From an uncultured Clostridia bacterium (GTDB lineage Bacteria; Bacillota; Clostridia; Peptostreptococcales; Anaerovoracaceae), in the NCBI GenBank assembly GCA_934247125.1, contig CAKQIZ010000024.1:1-21627 (forward strand): a stretch of 21,627 bases of DNA. Direction: 5' to 3'. The notes under the pieces were generated by a model, which did not search any database, was not told the origin of the DNA, and saw nothing but the letters and a program-made list of their open reading frames with translations. Of this stretch, positions 17,391 to 21,627 are shown piece by piece. The position numbers and the translations under genes were made by a program. How positions within the stretch are numbered: the first letter of the stretch is position 1; each line of letters opens with the position of its first letter.

Positions 17391-17420
17391 AGTATAACAG
17401 ACATGTCTGACACAGAGCAA
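17391..17420 (-). promoter_or_regulatory. promoter of the LysR-type gene
   Basis: On the minus strand TTGCTC (17420-17415) and TATACT (17396-17391) are separated by 18 bases, and TGT precedes the -10, giving an extended -10 element. It lies 54 bases before the chosen start codon. Confidence 0.6.
17398..17409. promoter_or_regulatory. 12-bp palindrome, candidate autoregulatory operator
   Basis: CAGACATGTCTG is a perfect inverted repeat lying wholly inside the -35/-10 spacer of the lysR promoter. A protein bound here would block that promoter, consistent with LysR autorepression. Another regulator could also use it. Confidence 0.45.
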
Positions 17421-17466
17421 CAGACAATGAAGTATATAAATCTGCCTTGAACTTTTTCATACTATT

Positions 17467-17502
17467 GCTGCTTGTGTTGGCTCCGATCCAGCAGCTTTTT
17501 TA
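17467..17502 (+). terminator. orphan terminator-like hairpin upstream of cat1
   Basis: GCTGCT (17467-17472) can pair with AGCAGC (17490-17495), followed directly by TTTTTT. The stem is only six pairs with a long loop, and no gene lies just upstream on this strand. It could end a short leader or unknown small RNA, or be chance. Confidence 0.3.
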
Positions 17503-17613
17503 AGATAAATCGTTCCACAGGATCACTCCTCACATTTTTATTGGAGTTTTATGCTTTATGATCACACTTTTATATGAGATAGTGAAAAATATCCGGCTTT
17601 TCCGCTGACTGCC

Positions 17614-17640
17614 TTGATGTCATCTGCTTTTGCATACTAT
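17614..17640 (+). promoter_or_regulatory. possible cat1 promoter
   Basis: TTGATG (17614-17619) and TACTAT (17635-17640) are separated by 15 bases, shorter than ideal. It is the best hexamer pair I found before cat1. A LysR-activated promoter is often weak, so this fits, but support is thin. Confidence 0.3.
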
Positions 17641-17641
17641 A

Positions 17642-17674
17642 GGAAAAGTCGATATATCCATAAGAAAAGTTGAT
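17642..17674 (+). repeat. two 12-bp direct repeats, candidate regulator site
   Basis: GGAAAAGTCGAT (17642-17653) and AGAAAAGTTGAT (17663-17674) match at 10 of 12 bases and are exactly 21 bases apart, two turns of the helix. They lie in the region where an activator of cat1-sucD would bind. Confidence 0.4.
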
Positions 17675-17784
17675 TTTATTTTCTGAAAACGGCATGTTAA
17701 ATTATAAACATGAAGGAAGACACTATAGTCGACCGGATAAAACCGGCAGCAGTTATATCAGATATTGAAGGAAGTGATGCAGTT

Positions 17785-19296
17785 ATGAGTAAAGCAAAAG
17801 ATGGTCTTGAAGCTCGCCTGAGAGATGCCAGGGCGCTTTCGCTGGTGAGGACTGCTGAAGAGGCAGCAGAACTGATCAGCGATGGGATGACTGTGGGCGT
17901 TAGTGGATTCACGCCGTCGGGATATCCCAAAGCAGTTCCTCTTGCACTTGCCGAGAGAGGGAAGCGGGGAGAAAAGATAAAGATCGATGTTTATTCCGGT
18001 GCTTCGGTAGGCCCTGAGATCGACACGGCGCTGACAGAGGCGGGAATGATAAGGCGGCGTCTGCCATATCATACAAATGCGGCGATAAGAGATAAGATAA
18101 ACGAAGGTGAGATAGATTATGTGGACATGCACCTTTCGCAAAGTACGCAGTATGTGAATTACGGAGTTCTGAACAAAATAGATGTCGCTATAGTAGAAGG
18201 TCTTGCGATCACGGAAAACGGGGACATAGTTCCTACGACAGCAGTCGGGAACACACCGTCGTTCATAAGGAATGCAGATAAAGTGATCGTGGAGATAAAT
18301 CTGGCAAAGCCGCTAAGTCTTGAAGGTATGGCGGACATAGTGATACTGGACAATCCGCCGGATCGCAAGCCTGTAAATATCTGCTCCCCTTCAGACCGTA
18401 TCGGAACGACATACATGGAGTGCGGTTTTGATAAGATCGCAGCTGTAGTTATTACCGACATGCAGGACAAGACCAGACCCCTCGGAAAAGTGGACGAGAC
18501 ATCTCAGAAGATCTCGGACAATATAATAAAGTTTTTCGAGGCCGAGGTGGGAGCCGGAAGACTGAGCACTTCACTGCTGCCGTTGCAGTCAGGAGTAGGA
18601 AGCGTAGCGAACGCAGTGCTTTACGGGCTGTGTGATTCACAGTATGAAGGCATGACATGCTATACGGAAGTCGTACAGGATTCGATGCTGGATCTGCTCA
18701 GATCAGGGAAAGCTACAATGGCGTCTACGACGGCGCTGAGTCCGTCGCCGGAAGAGCTGGAGCATTTTCTGGATGAAGTGGAGTTTTTCAGGGACAAAAT
18801 AATCCTGAGACCGCAGGAAATAAGCAACAATCCTGAAGTCATAAGACGCCTGGGCGTGATAGCCATGAATACCGCTATCGAAGCGGATATCTACGGAAAT
18901 GTGAATTCGACACATATAATGGGGTCGAAGATGATGAACGGGATCGGCGGATCAGGCGATTTTTCGAGAAATGCGGCGATATCGATTTTCAGCACGGCTT
19001 CCACAGCAAAAGACGGCAGGATATCTTCTATAGTTCCGATGGTATCTCATGTGGACCATACGGAACATGAAGTGATGGTACTTGTTACAGAGCAGGGATA
19101 TGCAGATCTGAGAGGCCTCAGTCCTAAGGAAAGGGCAGTAAAGATAATAGAAAACTGCGCACATCCTGATTTCAGAGATGAACTGATGAGCTATTTCAGA
19201 AGAGCGTGCGAAGGATCAGTGCTTCACACACCGCATATCCTCAGTGAGGCTCTGTCGTGGCACAGCAGATTTCTCGATACGGGAAGCATGCTCTAA
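17785..19296 (+). CDS. cat1: succinyl-CoA:acetate CoA-transferase family enzyme (Cat1-like), 503 aa
   Basis: It moves CoA between acyl groups, most likely making succinyl-CoA from succinate with acetyl-CoA as donor. Visible family motifs are GFTPSGYPKAVP near the N-terminus, QSGVGSVANAV (268-278), the catalytic glutamate E295 in CYTEVVQDS, ILRPQEISNNPE, NVNSTHIMGSKMMNGIGGSGDF and EQGYADLRGLSP. These agree closely with my memory of Clostridium kluyveri Cat1. ATG 17785 is preferred because GAAGGAAG lies at 17767-17774; an in-frame ATG at 17710 has no ribosome site but would add 25 residues, and C. kluyveri Cat1 does have a longer N-terminus. sucD follows after 70 bases with no terminator, so the two are co-transcribed. 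Acetyl-CoA hydrolase or 4-hydroxybutyrate CoA-transferase are less likely alternatives. Confidence 0.88.
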   Translation: MSKAKDGLEARLRDARALSLVRTAEEAAELISDGMTVGVSGFTPSGYPKAVPLALAERGKRGEKIKIDVYSGASVGPEIDTALTEAGMIRRRLPYHTNAAIRDKINEGEIDYVDMHLSQSTQYVNYGVLNKIDVAIVEGLAITENGDIVPTTAVGNTPSFIRNADKVIVEINLAKPLSLEGMADIVILDNPPDRKPVNICSPSDRIGTTYMECGFDKIAAVVITDMQDKTRPLGKVDETSQKISDNIIKFFEAEVGAGRLSTSLLPLQSGVGSVANAVLYGLCDSQYEGMTCYTEVVQDSMLDLLRSGKATMASTTALSPSPEELEHFLDEVEFFRDKIILRPQEISNNPEVIRRLGVIAMNTAIEADIYGNVNSTHIMGSKMMNGIGGSGDFSRNAAISIFSTASTAKDGRISSIVPMVSHVDHTEHEVMVLVTEQGYADLRGLSPKERAVKIIENCAHPDFRDELMSYFRRACEGSVLHTPHILSEALSWHSRFLDTGSML

Positions 19297-19366
19297 AGGT
19301 GTTTGATTTTGATATATCATATTTGAAAACAGAAAAATAAATGGAAGAATAAACGGAGGTATAGAA

Positions 19367-20743
19367 ATGAACAGCAGCGAAATGAGCAAAATGTATATTG
19401 ACGAGTATATAAGCAGAGCGAGAAAAGCCCAGGCAGCGTTTGAAAAAATGAGCCAGGAAGAAGTGGATATCGCAGTAAAAGTGATAGGAAAGACAGTATA
19501 TGACAATGCCGAGTATCTTGCAGAGATCGCAGTACAGGAAACGAACATGGGAAATGTTCCGGACAAGATCGCAAAAAACAAACAGAAATCAAAGATAATC
19601 TGGAATTCATTAAAGGGTAAAAAATCCCGCGGCATACTGGATACTGACGAAACGACAGGAATCACAAGGATCGCAAAACCGATGGGAGTTGTGGCAGCGA
19701 TAACTCCATGCACGAACCCTATCGTCACACCGATGAGCAATGCGATGTTTGCTCTCAAATGTGGAAATGCGATAATAATCACACCGCACCACAGCTCGAT
19801 CAAATGCAGCACAGAGACAGTCGAGCTTATCAACAGAGAGCTGAAGAAGCTGGGATATCCTGACTATCTCATACAGATCCTCGATCAGCATTCGAGAGAG
19901 AATACGAAGAATCTGATCGCATCTGCAGATGTCGTTATCGCTACAGGCGGTTCAGGAGTGGTAGGAGCAGCATACAGCTCCGGAAGGCCGGCTCTTGGCG
20001 TAGGAGCGGGAAACGTGCAGTGCATCATAGACGAAGGATATGACTGCAAAGAAGCAGTACCTAAGATCATAGCAGGCAGAACATTTGACTATGGTATCAT
20101 ATGCTCGGGAGAGCAGTCGGTGATCTGCAGCGAGAACGATTATGACGATGTTATCGAAGAATTCAAGGCAAACGGAGCTTATGTGGTGAGCGACAAGGAA
20201 GAACTTGAAAAAGTAAGGAATGCGCTTTTCCGGGACGGCAAGCCTAACAGACACTCGGTAGGCCAGCCATGCAGCAGCATTGCAAAGCTTGCAGGTATAG
20301 ACATGCCGGAAGATACGAAGATAATCGTTGTTGAAGCAGAAGGAACAGGCCTTACCGATCCTCTTGGCGGAGAAAAGATGGCGCCTGTCATCGCCGCTTA
20401 CAAGTATGGCTCGCTTGAGGAAGGCGTTGATATCGCAAGAGAAAACCTTGAAAAAGACGGGAAAGGTCACAGCGTGGCATTCCACTCGGATTCAGAGAAG
20501 CATATCGAATATGTAGGAACAGAGCTCTGCGCCTCAAGATTTGTAATAAATCAGGTATCGGCAAGCAGCGCAGGCGGAAGCTTCTACAATGGCCTCGCAC
20601 CTACAAATACTCTGGGATGCGGTTCATGGGGACACAACAGTATCTCTGAAAACCTCGATTACAAGCATCTAATGAATGTATCAAGGATAGCAAGATACAT
20701 GCCGGACAATCATGTGCCTTCTGATGAAGAACTCTGGGGATAG
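19367..20743 (+). CDS. sucD: succinate-semialdehyde dehydrogenase, CoA-acylating (SucD-like), 458 aa
   Basis: It reduces succinyl-CoA to succinate semialdehyde with NAD(P)H. It has the short aldehyde dehydrogenase fold of the acetylating type, with AKPMGVVAAITPCTNP (cofactor site), IATGGSGVVGAAYSSGRPALGVGAGN, catalytic Cys246 in GIICSGEQSV, and a C-terminal GGSFYNGLAPTNTLGCGSWG followed by VPSDEELWG. The length and ending match my memory of C. kluyveri SucD. GGAGGT (19355-19360) gives a good ribosome site. With cat1 upstream, the pair takes succinate to succinate semialdehyde. Acetaldehyde dehydrogenase activity on other acyl-CoAs is the main alternative, but the pairing favours succinate. 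Confidence 0.9.
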   Translation: MNSSEMSKMYIDEYISRARKAQAAFEKMSQEEVDIAVKVIGKTVYDNAEYLAEIAVQETNMGNVPDKIAKNKQKSKIIWNSLKGKKSRGILDTDETTGITRIAKPMGVVAAITPCTNPIVTPMSNAMFALKCGNAIIITPHHSSIKCSTETVELINRELKKLGYPDYLIQILDQHSRENTKNLIASADVVIATGGSGVVGAAYSSGRPALGVGAGNVQCIIDEGYDCKEAVPKIIAGRTFDYGIICSGEQSVICSENDYDDVIEEFKANGAYVVSDKEELEKVRNALFRDGKPNRHSVGQPCSSIAKLAGIDMPEDTKIIVVEAEGTGLTDPLGGEKMAPVIAAYKYGSLEEGVDIARENLEKDGKGHSVAFHSDSEKHIEYVGTELCASRFVINQVSASSAGGSFYNGLAPTNTLGCGSWGHNSISENLDYKHLMNVSRIARYMPDNHVPSDEELWG

Positions 20744-20766
20744 GAAACATCATAACATAACACAAA

Positions 20767-20806
20767 AGCAAAAGATCTCGCAGAACAGCTTGCGGGATCT
20801 TTTGCT
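20767..20806 (+). terminator. terminator of cat1-sucD
   Basis: AGCAAAAGATC (20767-20777) pairs with GATCTTTTGCT (20796-20806), with an inner TCGCA/TGCGG stem. The T-rich right arm begins with TTTT after the core. It lies 23 bases after the sucD stop. Confidence 0.7.
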
Positions 20807-20838
20807 GTGCAAACGGACAGATCATCACTGTATAAAAC

Positions 20839-20882
20839 AAAACCCCTGTCATACGCTTGGTGCGGTCTGACAAGGGTTTTTT
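20839..20882 (-). terminator. terminator of the permease/small-protein transcript
   Basis: AAAACCCCTGTCA (20839-20851) pairs with TGACAAGGGTTTT (20868-20880) with one mismatch. Read on the minus strand, the hairpin ends in TTTTGTTTTATA, an excellent tail, and lies just after the 46-residue gene. On the plus strand it ends in TTTTTT, so it may also back up the sucD terminator. Confidence 0.8.
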
Positions 20883-20915
20883 CGTGAGCCTGCAGGGAGA
20901 ACCTGTCTGGCGATC

Positions 20916-21056
20916 CTATTTATTGAATACCATTTCAAAGAATTCCTTGAATGTGATAGGTTCTCTGAATGCCTCCTGCATAACGTATGCAGCAAGGCCT
21001 GCGGTGGCCAGTATCATCAGAAATATGAATAATACAGTTCCTATAAATTTTCTCAT
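20916..21056 (-). CDS. 46-aa single-span membrane protein, possible permease partner
   Basis: The reading frame starts with ATG at 21056-21054, one base after the stop codon of the permease, and ends with TAG at 20918-20916, right before a terminator. It begins MRKFIGTVLFIFLMILATAG, so residues 4-25 are a clear membrane helix. The rest is an amphipathic charged tail (PITFKEFFEMVFNK). There is no separate ribosome site, so translation would be coupled to the permease stop. I do not recognise the family. Small single-span subunits are known beside some NSS-family amino-acid importers, and this may be a similar partner of an APC-type permease. Codon use and position support a real gene, but it is short. 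Confidence 0.6.
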   Translation of the reverse strand: MRKFIGTVLFIFLMILATAGLAAYVMQEAFREPITFKEFFEMVFNK

Positions 21057-21057
21057 T

Positions 21058-21627
21058 TTAGAATATCCATGCAAATACGAACAGTAAGATACCGGCTGCA
21101 GCTGCGAGATAAGCGCCTATTCTCCAGAACTTGTACTGTCTGTCGAGCTTAGCCTTTTCTTCAGGAGTAGGATCAGTAGTAGCCAGTGTAAGAGCTTCTA
21201 CGTCGATAGCTTCCTGCGGGATAGGTCTCTTGCGGACGAAGAGTACATAGTACAGGATAGCGAGTACGTCCCAAACGACATTGTACCAGATAGCAACAGG
21301 GTCATATGCAAGTATCAGCAGTAATGCGAAGCATATGATACTGAACCATGCACCGAATGTACCTGCAGGACATTTCCAAGGTCTCTTGAGATCCGGTTCT
21401 TTCCTTCTCAGTCCGAGGAATGACATGAATCCGATGATATATGCCTGTATCTGGTTGTATGCACACATCATAGCTACGATCTTGATGGAACCTGACAGGA
21501 TGAAGAAGATCCCCAGTACTCCGCAGAGAACTACAGCACGGTGAGGGCTCTTGTATTTAGGATGAACCTTACCGAAGTATTTAGGGAAGTTTCCGTCTTC
21601 TGCCATTATGTACATATAACGTGCAGG
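21058..21627 (-). CDS. APC-family amino-acid permease, C-terminal part (cut by window edge)
   Basis: The frame runs to the window end without its start; the visible 189 residues are the C-terminal third or so of a ~450-500-residue transporter. It opens with ARYMYIMAEDGNFPKYFGKVHPKYKSP, the loop found in APC superfamily permeases between central helices, followed by four or five hydrophobic segments with RPWKCPAG between them and a final membrane helix (AAAAGILLFVFAW). It is an inner-membrane transporter of amino acids or related amines; substrate cannot be told from this part. A 46-residue membrane protein follows in the same transcript. Confidence 0.85.
   Translation of the reverse strand, partial: PARYMYIMAEDGNFPKYFGKVHPKYKSPHRAVVLCGVLGIFFILSGSIKIVAMMCAYNQIQAYIIGFMSFLGLRRKEPDLKRPWKCPAGTFGAWFSIICFALLLILAYDPVAIWYNVVWDVLAILYYVLFVRKRPIPQEAIDVEALTLATTDPTPEEKAKLDRQYKFWRIGAYLAAAAGILLFVFAWIF

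Larger units (their letters stand above)
17337..17784. other. divergent regulatory region between the LysR gene and cat1
   Basis: About 450 A/T-rich bases without a supported gene. From left to right it holds the lysR-type promoter on the minus strand with a palindrome in its spacer, an orphan terminator-like hairpin, a candidate plus-strand promoter and a pair of 12-base direct repeats. The last 75 bases are open in the cat1 frame from an ATG at 17710 that has no ribosome site. Confidence 0.6.

Noticed and set aside
17337..17420. N-terminal extension of the LysR-type protein from an ATG at 17420
   Set aside because: The extra 28 codons cover the promoter and palindrome and precede the standard LysR start MNINHLHYFEEV.

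Overview
The window looks like a chromosomal segment of an anaerobic Gram-positive bacterium of class Clostridia (Bacillota). Pointers are strong AGGAGG-type ribosome sites, TTGACA/TATAAT promoters, short A/T-flanked terminators, the ECF transporter style, and a cat1-sucD pair that closely resembles, from memory, the Clostridium kluyveri succinate pathway proteins. Assignment below class level is a guess; an Anaerovoracaceae/Eubacterium-like lineage would fit. No tRNA, rRNA, CRISPR array, insertion sequence or phage gene was seen.

Region 1 (1-12558) appears to be one long plus-strand operon. A near-consensus promoter (12-40) leads into a cobalamin riboswitch (about 60-365) and then an intrinsic terminator (541-570). 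Seven genes follow: a cysteine-rich small metal-binding-type protein, a membrane-anchored FecR-like/DUF4430 protein, a 1928-residue surface protein, an ECF T component, a fused double ECF ATPase, an ECF S component, and a second ECF T component. The surface protein carries DUF4430, cadherin-like and Ig-like domains, a PQQ-type beta-propeller and a C-terminal membrane anchor. The last four genes overlap. DUF4430 is the bacterial relative of the C-terminal domain of animal transcobalamin and intrinsic factor. The simplest reading is a B12-repressed machine in which surface proteins capture corrinoid and pass it to an ECF importer of the CbrTUV type. This is the most interesting part of the window.

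Region 2 (12559-16420) holds two separately promoted housekeeping-type genes: an EF-G-like GTPase that seems to lack most of the G' insertion, and radA, with an unusual zinc ribbon and an extended Gly/Ser/Ala linker.

Region 3 (16421-20806) is a metabolic module. A LysR-type regulator is divergent from cat1 (succinyl-CoA:acetate CoA-transferase family) and sucD (CoA-acylating succinate-semialdehyde dehydrogenase). Together these would turn succinate into succinate semialdehyde through succinyl-CoA. The 447-bp intergenic region carries candidate operators, promoters and an orphan terminator-like hairpin. No 4-hydroxybutyrate dehydrogenase follows.

Region 4 (20807-21627, minus strand) is the 3' end of an APC-family amino-acid permease, cut by the window edge. 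A 46-residue single-span membrane protein begins one base after its stop codon, and a terminator closes the unit.
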